A stretch of 64,000 bases of DNA from Sporomusa acidovorans (GCF_900101845.1 NZ_FNAM01000001.1:186001-250000); one strand, 5' to 3'. Counted from the stretch's first letter, positions 45,760-55,497 are shown. Made by a program: numbers and translations. The notes: a model not told the origin generated them from the letters alone.

Positions 45760-47421
45760 TTATACTTCCATAATTATTGGTAAAATCATTGGTCTACGGC
45801 GTGTACGTTCGTATAAGTATTTTCCTAATGTATCCCGAACATTGGATTTAATAGCCGCCCATTCGGTAACACCATTAAGTTCGCATTTTTCCAGAGCCTG
45901 CTTAACCCGTTCTTTGGCTTCATCCATAAGTTGCTCCGATTCACGAACATAGACAAAACCACGCGAAACAATGTCCGGGCCCGCGGCTACCTGACCACGC
46001 TGTTTATCCATGGTTACCACAACGATTAATATTCCATCCTGCGAAAGTTGACGGCGATCCCTGAGTACAATATTTCCTACATCACCAACACCAAGACCAT
46101 CTACCAATACATTGCCGGAAGTAACCTTACCTGTAATCGCGCCGGTTTCAGAAGTAAATTCTATGGTTTGGCCATTTTCAGCAATAAAAATATTTTCTTT
46201 CGGCATACCTAATGTTTGTGCCAGTTGAGAATGTTTAATGAGATGACGATATTCTCCATGGACGGGTATAAAAAACTTCGGTCGTATAAGATTATGCATT
46301 AATTTTAGTTCTTCCTGGCTGGCGTGCCCGGATACATGAATACCGGAAGTGGATTCATATACAACTTCCGCACCTTGTCGAAAAAGATAGTCAATCGTGC
46401 GTGAAACCAATTTTTCATTACCAGGAATTGGCGTAGCTGAGATAATCACTGTATCGCCAGGAACAATTTCAACCTTCTTATGATCCGACATCGCCATTCT
46501 GGTTAGTGCTGACATAGGTTCGCCTTGACTACCCGTTGTTAAGATAACGATACCTGATGCTGGATAGTTATTGATTTCATCAACATCAATTAGCACACCT
46601 TCCGGTACATTCAAGTAACCTAACTCCAAAGCAATATTGACGACATTAACCATGCTGCGGCCGAGTATAGCCACCTTGCGTCGATATTTGCAGGCGGTAG
46701 CAACGGCTTGCTGGATTCGGTGAATATTGGAAGAAAAAGATGCAATAATAATCCGTTCCCGGGCGTTGCGGAACGTCTCATCAAACGTGATGCCAACTGA
46801 TTTTTCACTCTGCGTATAACCCGGACGCTCAGCATTGGTGCTATCGGCCAAAAGTACCAGGACTCCCTGGTCACCGAGTTCGGCAAATTTATGAAAATCA
46901 GTAACTTTGCCATCAACAGGAGTTTGGTCAAGCTTAAAATCACCGGTATGAACAATTACCCCCACCGGCGTTTTTATAGATAATGCTACCGAATCAGCAA
47001 TACTATGACTTACCCGAATAAAGCCTATCTTGAAACTGCCTAATTGAACTTGATCACCAGGTTTAACCGAATGTAACTTTGCAGAAACGCCATTTTCCTT
47101 TAAACGGCCCTCCAAAATTCCCAATGTTAAGCGAGTCCCGTATACAGGTACATCAAGTTGTTTTAGTACATAAGGCAATGCCCCGATATGGTCCTCGTGA
47201 CCATGGGTTAGCACAATAGCCTTAACTAAATCACGGTTGTCCAACAGATAGGTAATATCGGGGATAACCAGATCAATCCCCAGCATATCATCCTCAGGAA
47301 ACATCAAGCCTGAATCGATCACGATAATCTCATCATCGTATCGAATAACTGTCATATTCTTACCGATTTCCCCCATCCCGCCCAGGGGAATTATTTGTAC
47401 TTTGTTTGGTTGTCTTGCCAA
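45760..47421 (-). CDS. rnj: Ribonuclease J
   Basis: RNase J has 5' exonuclease and endonuclease activity in RNA processing. The metallo-beta-lactamase motif THGHEDHIGALPYV, the beta-CASP region (LADSTNAERPGYT, GSQGEPMSAL) and HVSGHASQEE are present. An in-frame ATG-less extension runs to 47496, but TTG 47421 (MARQPNKVQ) has GGAGGTG upstream and gives 553 residues, the family norm. It is in the position of Bacillus rnjB. Confidence 0.95.
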   Translation of the reverse strand: MARQPNKVQIIPLGGMGEIGKNMTVIRYDDEIIVIDSGLMFPEDDMLGIDLVIPDITYLLDNRDLVKAIVLTHGHEDHIGALPYVLKQLDVPVYGTRLTLGILEGRLKENGVSAKLHSVKPGDQVQLGSFKIGFIRVSHSIADSVALSIKTPVGVIVHTGDFKLDQTPVDGKVTDFHKFAELGDQGVLVLLADSTNAERPGYTQSEKSVGITFDETFRNARERIIIASFSSNIHRIQQAVATACKYRRKVAILGRSMVNVVNIALELGYLNVPEGVLIDVDEINNYPASGIVILTTGSQGEPMSALTRMAMSDHKKVEIVPGDTVIISATPIPGNEKLVSRTIDYLFRQGAEVVYESTSGIHVSGHASQEELKLMHNLIRPKFFIPVHGEYRHLIKHSQLAQTLGMPKENIFIAENGQTIEFTSETGAITGKVTSGNVLVDGLGVGDVGNIVLRDRRQLSQDGILIVVVTMDKQRGQVAAGPDIVSRGFVYVRESEQLMDEAKERVKQALEKCELNGVTEWAAIKSNVRDTLGKYLYERTRRRPMILPIIMEV

Positions 47422-47616
47422 AAAAACATACACCTCCAGAATTTTAAAAACTTTCATTCCGCTTAAGTTGTAAACCGCCCGTTCATTAACACACAAAATA
47501 AAAAACCGGCCGTCCTGTCCACTTGTGAATAATTATAACCTATTTAACATCCGCTGACAACAAGTGGTAAAGCTCGCTCGGCAATATTATATGCAAATAT
47601 TAGCTAAGCATACAAA

Positions 47617-47644
47617 TAAAAAACCGGCAGCAACCGCTACCGGC
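47617..47644 (-). terminator. dapA terminator
   Basis: AGCCGGTAGC-GGTT-GCTGCCGGTTTTTT forms a strong stem with a T run, ending the riboswitch-led operon. Confidence 0.85.
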
Positions 47645-47653
47645 TAATTCTAT

Positions 47654-48535
47654 CTATATAATACCTATCGATTGCATGACCTTTTTTAGTTGTTCTGTTT
47701 CTTGATCTGTGGGAGGTATTAAAGGCAGTCTTGTAGGACCAGCATGTATGCCGATAATATTTACTGCTTCTTTGATTGGTATTGGATTCGTCGTAATAAA
47801 AATAACTTTAAAAAACGGCATAAGTTCAAGATGTAAAGTTTGCGCTTTATTCATATCACCGGCAAAAAAGGCGGTAACCATCTCCTGCATTCGTTTGCCA
47901 ACTACATGAGCTGCTACACTGATAACTCCTGAGCCACCCACTGACAAAATCGGCAAGGTTAACCCATCATCGCCGCTATATACTAAAAATTCAGCAGGAG
48001 TTGTACGGATAATCTCAGAAACCTGGTCTAAATTTCCACTTGCCTCTTTAACCGCGACAATATTATCAATTTCAGCTAAACGTGCAATTGTTGAAGGTAA
48101 AATATTAGAAGCTGTCCGCCCTGGGACATTGTAGACAATGAGTGGGAGATCAGTTGAGTTTGCAATGGATTTAAAATGCTGGTAATAACCTTCTTGCGGT
48201 GGTTTATTGTAATAAGGGCCGACAAGCATAGCACCATGCACGCCAATTTTTTCTGCTTCCTGGGTTAATTTTATAGAAGCTCTGGTATCATTTGAACCAG
48301 TGCCGGCAATGACGGTAGCTTTATCACCTACGGCTTCCAACACAACTTTGAACAAACTAAGCTTTTCATCCGTTGTTAACGTAGCCGCTTCACCGGTACT
48401 GCCTGCTACAACCAACCCGTCAGATCCGTTATTGACAAGATAATCTGCCAATTTAGCCGCTTCACTATAATTTACACTATAGTCAGCATTAAATGGGGTT
48501 ACCATTGCGGTTAAAACTCGCCCGAATTTTTTCAT
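47654..48535 (-). CDS. dapA: 4-hydroxy-tetrahydrodipicolinate synthase
   Basis: DapA condenses pyruvate with aspartate semialdehyde, the first committed lysine/diaminopimelate step. The Schiff-base lysine is in VAVKEASGN and the tyrosine in YNVPGRTASN; AGTGSNDT is the N-terminal signature. 293 residues is normal. In sporulators the product also feeds dipicolinic acid. It is the last gene of the dapB-asd-dapG-dapA operon, 15 bases after dapG. Confidence 0.97.
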   Translation of the reverse strand: MKKFGRVLTAMVTPFNADYSVNYSEAAKLADYLVNNGSDGLVVAGSTGEAATLTTDEKLSLFKVVLEAVGDKATVIAGTGSNDTRASIKLTQEAEKIGVHGAMLVGPYYNKPPQEGYYQHFKSIANSTDLPLIVYNVPGRTASNILPSTIARLAEIDNIVAVKEASGNLDQVSEIIRTTPAEFLVYSGDDGLTLPILSVGGSGVISVAAHVVGKRMQEMVTAFFAGDMNKAQTLHLELMPFFKVIFITTNPIPIKEAVNIIGIHAGPTRLPLIPPTDQETEQLKKVMQSIGII

Positions 48536-48550
48536 TAAACTCTCCCCTTA

Positions 48551-49771
48551 CTAATTTGATAAGCCAAACTTCTCATGAAGGGATTTTACTGCAGTTTCTA
48601 CATCGCTTTGCGGTACCAGTACAGAAATAGATGTATGAGAGTCGACTGTTTGCAGAATGGCAATTCTATTACGAGACAAAGCTTCAATAAAGCTTGCCAT
48701 TACTCCCGGTACCTCCCTCATACCGCCGCCAACCACAGATACTTTCGCACAATTTTCCAATACTTCAATCTCATAACCCAAACGTTTAAGCCTTATTGAA
48801 GCTTTCTCCGCATGGTCGGCGTTAATCGTAAACATGATTTGCCCTGGATGAACATTAATTAAATCAACACTAATACCACTGTCAGCCATCGTTTTAAATA
48901 CCTTAAAACTGGCATCAGTTCCCATGGCATCATCAAGATGAACTTTAATTTGAACAATGTTATTTAAATAGGTCACGCCTGTGGCGACTCGATCAATTAC
49001 CGCTGTTCCATCGGTATCTTCTTTGGCGATATTGGTAATGAGGGTGCCTGGAGCTTCTGAAAACGTTGATTTTACTACCAACGGAATATTTTTTTGCATG
49101 GCGATTTCAACTGCACGCGGGTGAATCACCTTGGCCCCCTGGTGAGCCAGTTGACATACTTCACCATAACTGATGCAATCAAGAATTTTCGCATTTTCAA
49201 CAATTCTTGGATCAGCAGTCATAATTCCATCAACATCTGTATATATTTCAACCAATTCAGCATTGAGTGCCGCCCCTAAGGCTGCCGCACTTGTATCGCT
49301 GCCGCCGCGCCCTAAAGTAGTAAACTCGTTATCACCGGTCATACCCTGAAATCCACAGACAACAGGGACTTTTCCCTGTCTTAAAAGATGGATTAATCTC
49401 GTTGGATCGCATTTTACTATGCGCGCGTCAGTATAATTTGCATCAGTAATAATACCAGCGTGTCCTCCCGTTAACATAATTGCGTCCATACCGGCAGCCT
49501 GCAATGTACCGGCCATTACTACCGCAGAAATCATTTCACCACAATACATAATCTGATCAAGTTCACGCGCTGCGATACCCTTGTACGCGGATCGCGCAAT
49601 ACCAATAAGTGTATCTGTAGCGTAAGGAGCCCCCTGTCGTCCCATTGCCGATACTACAACTACCGGGCTAAATCCTTGCTCCCGCACCTTCTCAATTTTA
49701 CGCAGTGCAAGTTCCCGCACTTCGGGTGATGCCACAGATGTGCCCCCGAACTTCTGGACAATTATTCGCAT
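48551..49771 (-). CDS. dapG: Aspartate kinase (DapG type)
   Basis: The enzyme phosphorylates aspartate. The N-terminal kinase domain starts VQKFGGTSVASPEV and has TLGRGGSDTSA and the EIYTDVDG block; two C-terminal ACT domains follow for allosteric control. Length (406) and position between asd and dapA match the diaminopimelate-regulated isozyme DapG of Bacillus, though which ligand inhibits it cannot be told. It follows asd by ten bases. Confidence 0.95.
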   Translation of the reverse strand: MRIIVQKFGGTSVASPEVRELALRKIEKVREQGFSPVVVVSAMGRQGAPYATDTLIGIARSAYKGIAARELDQIMYCGEMISAVVMAGTLQAAGMDAIMLTGGHAGIITDANYTDARIVKCDPTRLIHLLRQGKVPVVCGFQGMTGDNEFTTLGRGGSDTSAAALGAALNAELVEIYTDVDGIMTADPRIVENAKILDCISYGEVCQLAHQGAKVIHPRAVEIAMQKNIPLVVKSTFSEAPGTLITNIAKEDTDGTAVIDRVATGVTYLNNIVQIKVHLDDAMGTDASFKVFKTMADSGISVDLINVHPGQIMFTINADHAEKASIRLKRLGYEIEVLENCAKVSVVGGGMREVPGVMASFIEALSRNRIAILQTVDSHTSISVLVPQSDVETAVKSLHEKFGLSN

Positions 49772-49781
49772 TTTTTACACC

Positions 49782-50813
49782 TCAAATTAAATTATGCTCA
49801 ATCATGTATTCAGCAATTTGCACAGCATTAAGAGCTGCTCCTTTTCGAATTTGATCACCGACCACCCACATATTAAGGCCATAGGGTACAGTTTTATCTA
49901 AACGAATTCGTCCAACAAAGACTTCATTACGATCAGAAGTATAAAGCGGCATAGGATAAAGCATTTCAGTTGGATCATCTTGTACAATAACTCCGGGAAA
50001 ATTTGCTAACAATTGTTTCGCCTCGGTCGGTGACAGTGAATCATTCATTTCTATATTTATTGATTCGGAGTGGCTGCGATATACCGGCACTCTTACTGTT
50101 GTCGCAGTAATGCCGATGGTATAGTCATTAAGAATTTTATGCGTTTCATGGACCATTTTCATTTCTTCTTTGGTATAATCATCTTCAACAAACACGTCAA
50201 TATGTGGTAAAAGGTTAAACGCGATCTGATAATGTTTGGGCATGCTGGCACTTGGTAATATATTTGCCTCTATAGGACGATTTTCTACACTAGCTTTAAC
50301 TTGCTCTGTTAACTCATCAATAGCCTCTTTGCCGGCTCCCGACACGGCCTGAAAAGTAGAAACAACAATCCGCTTTATTTTTACCGCATCATAAATAGGT
50401 TTTAATGCCATTACCATAATAATTGTAGAGCAATTAGGGTTAGCAATAATCCCTTTATGATTTTTAATAGCTTCCGGATTAACTTCCGGCACAACTAAAG
50501 GCACTTCCGGGTCCATACGAAATGCGCTGGAGTTATCGATAACAATTGCTCCCCGCTTAGCAGCCTCAGGGGCTAATGTTTTACTTATCGAACCGCCAGC
50601 AAACAGTGCAATTTGAACGTCATTAAATGAGTCAGGTGTTGCTTCCTCTACTATGTAGCTTTTACCCATAAAATCAATCGTTTTGCCGGCCGACCGTCCA
50701 GACGCCAACAACTTTAATTTATCAAACGGAAAATTACGCTCTTCAATAAGTTTCAAAAATTCCTGTCCAACGGCCCCCGTTGCCCCTAAAATTGCTACAC
50801 TGTATTTTTTCAT
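49782..50813 (-). CDS. asd: Aspartate-semialdehyde dehydrogenase
   Basis: Asd reduces aspartyl phosphate with NADPH. The dinucleotide-binding GATGAVGQEF is at the N-terminus and the catalytic cysteine is in NPNCSTI. ATG 50813 with GAGGAG upstream gives MKKYSVAILGATG; the GTG 27 bases earlier is unlikely. It is the second gene after the lysine riboswitch. Confidence 0.97.
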   Translation of the reverse strand: MKKYSVAILGATGAVGQEFLKLIEERNFPFDKLKLLASGRSAGKTIDFMGKSYIVEEATPDSFNDVQIALFAGGSISKTLAPEAAKRGAIVIDNSSAFRMDPEVPLVVPEVNPEAIKNHKGIIANPNCSTIIMVMALKPIYDAVKIKRIVVSTFQAVSGAGKEAIDELTEQVKASVENRPIEANILPSASMPKHYQIAFNLLPHIDVFVEDDYTKEEMKMVHETHKILNDYTIGITATTVRVPVYRSHSESINIEMNDSLSPTEAKQLLANFPGVIVQDDPTEMLYPMPLYTSDRNEVFVGRIRLDKTVPYGLNMWVVGDQIRKGAALNAVQIAEYMIEHNLI

Positions 50814-50864
50814 TTCAACCACTCCTCGCCAACTTTGCAATCGTTACTTTTACTTTGCAGAATT

Positions 50865-51659
50865 TTAGTCCATTATATGCTCAAGACCAAAAATAAGTCC
50901 GTCAACAGTCAATACTTTTTTACAAGCCAGTACTACCCCGGGCATAAAAGACTCTCTAGATACTGAATCATGACGAATAGTCAGCGTTTGTCCTAATCCG
51001 CCGAAAATCACTTCCTGATGAGCTACATAACCAGGTAAACGAACACTGTGCAGCCGAATTCCAGACAAATTTCCTCCACGAGCACCCGTCAATTTTTCTT
51101 TTTCATCCGGGTGCCCTTGTTGCATCTCACCCCGTACACCGGCAATTAATTCCGCAGTTCTAAGAGCCGTCCCCGAGGGAGCGTCCAGCTTCTGATCATG
51201 ATGCAGCTCAATAATTTCTACATGCGGCAAATACTTGGCAGCTTCTTGCGCTAATTTCATCATCAAAATGGCACCAATAGAAAAATTTGGGGATATAATT
51301 GCATTGACTTTAGTAGATGCACACAATTCGCGAATTTCACTAATGGCCGGTTCAGTTAAGCCGGTTGTGCCTACAACTGGGCAAACTCCATTTTTAATTG
51401 CGGATCTAATGTTATTTAGAACTGATTGTGGGTTGGTAAAATCGACCATAACTTGTGGTTTGGTTTCATTGATAACAGTAAGTAAATCATTACCGACAGT
51501 TACCCCTGTTTTTCCTGCACCAATAATATCTCCTACATCAGCAAAATCGGAATTAATATCTACTGCTCCCACTATGCTTAAATGCGGATCATTGTGAACG
51601 GCCCGTAAAACTTCCCGTCCCATTTTTCCATATGCGCCACACACTATCACTCTAATCAA
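50865..51659 (-). CDS. dapB: 4-hydroxy-tetrahydrodipicolinate reductase
   Basis: DapB reduces the DapA product. It has the nucleotide loop GAYGKMGREV and the substrate-binding ELHHDQKLDAPSGTA, 264 residues. TTG start after GGGGGTGG. It is the first gene after the lysine riboswitch. In Bacillus the dipicolinate synthase genes spoVFAB lie between ymxH and asd; here they are missing and dapB takes that place. Confidence 0.97.
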   Translation of the reverse strand: MIRVIVCGAYGKMGREVLRAVHNDPHLSIVGAVDINSDFADVGDIIGAGKTGVTVGNDLLTVINETKPQVMVDFTNPQSVLNNIRSAIKNGVCPVVGTTGLTEPAISEIRELCASTKVNAIISPNFSIGAILMMKLAQEAAKYLPHVEIIELHHDQKLDAPSGTALRTAELIAGVRGEMQQGHPDEKEKLTGARGGNLSGIRLHSVRLPGYVAHQEVIFGGLGQTLTIRHDSVSRESFMPGVVLACKKVLTVDGLIFGLEHIMD

Positions 51660-51683
51660 GCGCTATCCACCCCCTATTTAATA

Positions 51684-51955
51684 TAAAAAAAGCAGCTGGT
51701 GAGCGCTTTTTCTCCCCAACTGCTAGACAGCATTTTTCTGACCATAGGAAAATATATGTGTATATACCGTCCCTGACCAGATGAGATAGCGCTCCACCAA
51801 GTAATGGTGACAGTCTTAAATCTATTTGATATAAGACCAGTAAGAAGATTTGGCCGTCTTTCTTACTTCGGCGGTAGCCCCTTTCCTTCCAGTTCAATGA
51901 CGCCACTCTCCCTGAAAGTACTTTTGATTCCCGCACCTCTACTTCATCCTTTACA
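51684..51955 (-). promoter_or_regulatory. Lysine riboswitch (L box) with terminator
   Basis: Read on the minus strand, the leader has the L-box landmarks in order: P1 strand GATGAAG, AGAGGTGC with an AGTA turn, GGAAAGGGGCTACCGCCGAAG, the P4 hairpin AAGTAAGAAAG.../CTTCTTACTGG, GACTGTCACC...GGTGGAGCG, and the closing CTATCTCATC. The aptamer spans about 51955-51779. A terminator stem (AGCAGTTGGGGAG against CTCACCAGCTGCT plus T run) lies at 51725-51684, just before dapB. Lysine should stop transcription of the dapB-asd-dapG-dapA operon. Confidence 0.93.
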
Positions 51956-52062
51956 GGATGTTGCTTATTCATTTTATACACATTTTATACTAAAGGTTCC
52001 AGTATTGTCAATAAATATTAAAAAACTGTATTTTACTTATCAGCAAATGCAAAAATCTTAAA

Positions 52063-52737
52063 TTAGGTTAACGCATGAACTTCAACGTCCTTGGCGCCGT
52101 TTTGTCTTAAGATTTGAGCCGCTTGATTAGATTTCGCGGCATCTGAACGGATTATCGCCAGAATTCCTCCTTGTGCTACTTCTCGTTCATAACGTCTTCC
52201 TGCTTCAGCCGGAATGCCCCAATCAACAAGGCCACCGGCGATGCCGCCTGCTACCGCTCCGCCTAAAGCGGCAGCAATTGGTCCTGCCGCTAATACGGGC
52301 CCTACACCCGGAATAGCTAAAGCACCGGCACCCAGAAGTAACCCACCAATACCTCCCAAGGTACCTCCCGTAAGAGCTCCATCTGTAATGTCATCTTCAT
52401 AGTAGTCATTTTCCCGGTTTTGGTTTTGCTTATTATTCTTCGAGACAATATTAATTTCTTCTGTGGTAAACCCTTGCGACCTTAGCGCATTTACTGCCTG
52501 TTCTGCATGTTCATGAGAATTAAACACACCAATTACATTTTTAATTTCCTGATTTCCTGCTTGTGCTTTTCCTGGCTGGGCTTGAGCTAAATTTGCAGCC
52601 TGTGTTTGGGATGTTGTGGTCTGCGTCTGCGAGTTTGTATAGGGGTTGACCAAAGCATTTCCTGCCTGACTAGTGGTTGGAGTTATTTGATTAGGTATTT
52701 CTTGTTTGCCATTTGTAAAATTGTTTGTATTTTCCAT
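52063..52737 (-). CDS. General stress protein, YflT-like
   Basis: The 224-residue protein has an Asn/Gln/Thr-rich N-terminal tail (~1-75), a YflT/heat-induced-stress domain (~80-115, VIGVFNSHEHAEQAVNAL), a glycine/alanine-rich hydrophobic middle (~135-175, GTLGGIGGLLLGAGALAIPG) and a short C-terminal ferredoxin-like repeat. ATG 52737 follows AGGGAGG. It is monocistronic. Function is not established beyond stress association of the family. Confidence 0.8.
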   Translation of the reverse strand: MENTNNFTNGKQEIPNQITPTTSQAGNALVNPYTNSQTQTTTSQTQAANLAQAQPGKAQAGNQEIKNVIGVFNSHEHAEQAVNALRSQGFTTEEINIVSKNNKQNQNRENDYYEDDITDGALTGGTLGGIGGLLLGAGALAIPGVGPVLAAGPIAAALGGAVAGGIAGGLVDWGIPAEAGRRYEREVAQGGILAIIRSDAAKSNQAAQILRQNGAKDVEVHALT

Positions 52738-52830
52738 GATTTTCCTCCCTAACATTAATCTATGTTCAGTTTAATGTTAGGTTGACCAGTACCAAATATT
52801 TTATTCTATATACAACGCATTAAAGTTTTG

Positions 52831-52904
52831 CAGGTAGGTGGTGTGTTGGCAAAAGCGGAAGTCAAGCGCCAGCGGTGGAGCGTTGTCAATGCACCACCTA
52901 CCTG
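52831..52904. repeat. Long intergenic hairpin
   Basis: CAGGTAGGTGGTG (52831-52843) and CACCACCTACCTG (52892-52904) are a perfect 13-bp inverted repeat, extended inside by TTGGCAA/TTGTCAA with one G-T pair, around a GC-rich loop unlike the AT-rich surroundings. There is no T run, so it is not a classic terminator. It could be a small repeat element or structured RNA. The remaining 52738-52937 gap shows nothing else. Confidence 0.6.
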
Positions 52905-52937
52905 AGTCTACAATTCTTTACTGCGGAATATATATTT

Positions 52938-53201
52938 TCACCTGGAATACATGCGTTCATAAGCATTATTTAGATCAACAATAACGACTTCATCCCCGAT
53001 TCGTTTGATCGCCTGCCAAGGTATTGTTGTTATCTGGCTTTCCCCCAAAAAGTTAAATATTGTTTTTCGTTTCGGTAATAGCAAGCCCCCAATAACGCCT
53101 GAATGACTATCAAAAGTGAGATCACATTCACTTACTATGCCCAGACGAGCACCATCTCCCAAATTGATAACTTCTTTGCCAGTCATTTCACTTATTCGCA
53201 T
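52938..53201 (-). CDS. ymxH: YlmC/YmxH family PRC-barrel sporulation protein
   Basis: The 87-residue protein is a single PRC barrel (MRISEMTGKEVINLGDGARLG, DLTFDSHSGVIGGLLLP) of the YlmC/YmxH family found in spore formers. ATG 53201 has AGGTGAAAAT before it; the longer ORF to 53261 overlaps the upstream gene. Position near mlpA and asd equals ymxH in Bacillus. Confidence 0.88.
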   Translation of the reverse strand: MRISEMTGKEVINLGDGARLGIVSECDLTFDSHSGVIGGLLLPKRKTIFNFLGESQITTIPWQAIKRIGDEVVIVDLNNAYERMYSR

Positions 53202-53205
53202 ATTT

Positions 53206-53532
53206 TCACCTACTGCCATCAAATATTTTACTAAAGACCGGTTGAATAATCGCCACAACAATAGCGGTCATGGCCAACGGATCGAAGGATATCGTAGTTA
53301 TGACTATGCGCTCAGGTAATTCAATCTTTAAAAAAGAAACGATCATAACTAAAGAAAGATATACCCCGCCGGCAGTAGATACTAAATCCTGTACAGCATT
53401 TGAAAATGGTGATGGTTTGGGCTCAATTTGCGGAGCCGCACTGTCAAAATTAGCACGCAAGCAGCAGACACGCAGCCAAAGAGACCCTAAAATCGCTAAA
53501 ATAATCAGTACTAATATCATCCAGGTATACAC
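53206..53532 (-). CDS. Hypothetical membrane protein
   Basis: The 108-residue protein has an N-terminal membrane helix (MILVLIILAILGSLWL) and two further hydrophobic stretches after residue 55. The GTG start follows GGGGG. It ends four bases before ymxH and probably shares its transcript. No family recognised. Confidence 0.65.
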   Translation of the reverse strand: MYTWMILVLIILAILGSLWLRVCCLRANFDSAAPQIEPKPSPFSNAVQDLVSTAGGVYLSLVMIVSFLKIELPERIVITTISFDPLAMTAIVVAIIQPVFSKIFDGSR

Positions 53533-53612
53533 TCAGTAGCCCCCCTTCATTGCCCCTATCAATATATATGGCAAGTGGGTATTGGTTATGAAAAATTTTG
53601 TTGTTCGCCAAT

Positions 53613-54056
53613 CTATTGACCGGTGCTTCCGAAGCCGCCTGAACGAACCTCTGCTGCACAATCGTTATCTGCTTTTAAATATTTATAAAATATTCCCTGT
53701 GCCACTCTAGTGCCTTTTTTAAGTTCAACAGCTTCAGTCCCATGATTGAAAATAGCAATCATAATATGGCCTTCGTTTTCCATATTGTTGTAATAGTCAG
53801 CATCAATAATTCCCTGGCCATTAATCAGGCTTAAGCAATATTTAATGGCCAGTCCCGATCGAATATAAATTCCTAAATATTCGTCATGTTGCATATAGGC
53901 TTTGATCCCTGTATGGAGTACGGTAACCCTTCCCGGAAGCAAGGTACTATCGTGAGCAGTGGCCAGATCATACCCGGCGCTTGCTGCTGTTTTACGAATA
54001 GGTAAAATGATATCGCAATCTTTATACTGACTAACTACTTCAAAACCCCTGATCAT
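53613..54056 (-). CDS. dut: dUTP diphosphatase
   Basis: This trimeric-type dUTPase of 147 residues hydrolyses dUTP to dUMP. Motifs are visible: AGYDLATAHD, RSGLAIKY, NGQGIIDADYYN and the C-terminal RSGGFGSTGQ that closes over the active site. It follows the M16 peptidase gene by 12 bases, an order seen in related genomes. Confidence 0.96.
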   Translation of the reverse strand: MIRGFEVVSQYKDCDIILPIRKTAASAGYDLATAHDSTLLPGRVTVLHTGIKAYMQHDEYLGIYIRSGLAIKYCLSLINGQGIIDADYYNNMENEGHIMIAIFNHGTEAVELKKGTRVAQGIFYKYLKADNDCAAEVRSGGFGSTGQ

Positions 54057-54068
54057 AATATTCTCCTT

Positions 54069-55322
54069 TTAAATATAAAATTTGGTATTAAGGTTTAATG
54101 AATCAACAGGACCTAGAGCGGTAAAACATAATTTTTCAGCAACAAGCATTTGGTCAATTATCTCATTAATATCCGCTAATGTCACATTATCAATTTTTTT
54201 TACCACTTCATCTAAAGTAATGAATTTTCCTAAAGTAACTTCCAATTTTCCCATACGCGACATGCGGCTGCTTGAACTTTCTAAGCCAAGCAATAAACTT
54301 CCCTTTATTTGCTCCTTGGATTTAATCATTTCCTGCTCATTTATCCCTTTAATTTTAAATTCTCTCAAGTTTTCTATAATAAGATCCAAAACTTGATTGA
54401 TGTTTCCAGGCCGGGTACCGGCATAAATGGTAAGCAGGCCTGCGTCCTTATAATTATTCTGATAAGAATAAATGGAATAAGCTAAGCCGCGTTCTTCGCG
54501 AATAGCCTGAAAAAGTCGCGAGCTTATGCCACCGCCTAAAATATTATTAAAAATATAAACAGGATATATTTGGGGGTTGTCCTGGGATACGCTTAACGTT
54601 CCCAAACATACGTTCACTTGTTCAGAATCTTTGTTTATAGTTGTTCTGGCGGGAACAAAAGCCGGAGTTGTTATGTCTATATTCCTTTTTTTGCCTTTAA
54701 ACTTACCAAAATAACGCTCTGCTAAGCTTACCAAATCTTCATGTGTTATATTGCCGGCGGCAGCAATGACCATATTATCCGGGGTATAAAAATCCTGAAA
54801 ATACTTAAGAACTAATTCTCGATTAAACCGTTCTATTGAATCGGTTGTTCCTAAAATGTTCCGGCCTAGTGGATGAACCGGCCATACAGAATCAAGATAA
54901 ATATCGTGGACCAATTCATCCGGTGAATCCTCGTACATATGTACTTCTTCAAGCACAACCTGACGCTCGCGTTCAATATCTTCTTCGGCAAATTTAGATG
55001 CCAACAACATATCACTCAGAATATCCATGGCTAAATCAGCGTGGGTATCTAAAATTTTCAGATAATAGCAAGTACATTCTTTAGCTGTAAAAGCATTTAA
55101 CTGTCCGCCAACTGCGTCAACAGTCTCTGCTATCTCTTTGGCCGAACGCCGGGTGGTTCCTTTAAACATTAGATGCTCAATAAAGTGAGACACTCCATGA
55201 TTATATTCTTCTTCAAACCTTGACCCAGTTGCAATCCAGACTCCCATAGAAATCGATTTAACATAAGGAATAGTTTCTGACACGATGCGAATGCCATTAG
55301 GCAATACTGATTTTTTATACAT
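54069..55322 (-). CDS. mlpA: M16 family zinc peptidase (YmxG/MlpA type)
   Basis: The 417-residue protein has the inverted zinc motif HFIEHLMFKGT with the distal glutamate region (ERQVVLEEVHMYEDSPDE), and a C-terminal inactive-lobe domain (GGGISSRLFQAIREERGLAY). It resembles the mitochondrial processing peptidase beta subunit. Position downstream of pnp is as in Bacillus, where it is called mlpA. The substrate is unknown. Confidence 0.92.
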   Translation of the reverse strand: MYKKSVLPNGIRIVSETIPYVKSISMGVWIATGSRFEEEYNHGVSHFIEHLMFKGTTRRSAKEIAETVDAVGGQLNAFTAKECTCYYLKILDTHADLAMDILSDMLLASKFAEEDIERERQVVLEEVHMYEDSPDELVHDIYLDSVWPVHPLGRNILGTTDSIERFNRELVLKYFQDFYTPDNMVIAAAGNITHEDLVSLAERYFGKFKGKKRNIDITTPAFVPARTTINKDSEQVNVCLGTLSVSQDNPQIYPVYIFNNILGGGISSRLFQAIREERGLAYSIYSYQNNYKDAGLLTIYAGTRPGNINQVLDLIIENLREFKIKGINEQEMIKSKEQIKGSLLLGLESSSSRMSRMGKLEVTLGKFITLDEVVKKIDNVTLADINEIIDQMLVAEKLCFTALGPVDSLNLNTKFYI

Positions 55323-55446
55323 AAAATCTCCTTTTCATAAAACCAAAATAATCCATTACTACTTTACCCAATTTAGCTTACTGCTGCCTATTTAAACCAA
55401 TTTGCTAGCATAGTATATTCCTTATTATACCTAAACTTGCCAGAGA

Positions 55447-55489
55447 AAAAAACAGAGATCTTCGCAATAGCGATTATCTCTGTCAAAAT
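55447..55489 (-). terminator. Terminator after the amidase gene
   Basis: ACAGAGAT and ATCTCTGT pair around an inner AATCGC/GCGA stem, followed by TTTTTTT on the minus strand, directly after the amidase stop. Confidence 0.85.
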
Positions 55490-55497
55490 AGAATTTA

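Noticed and set aside
51652..51981. 109-codon ORF upstream of dapB
   Set aside because: It lies wholly over the lysine riboswitch and its terminator and has no good start site.
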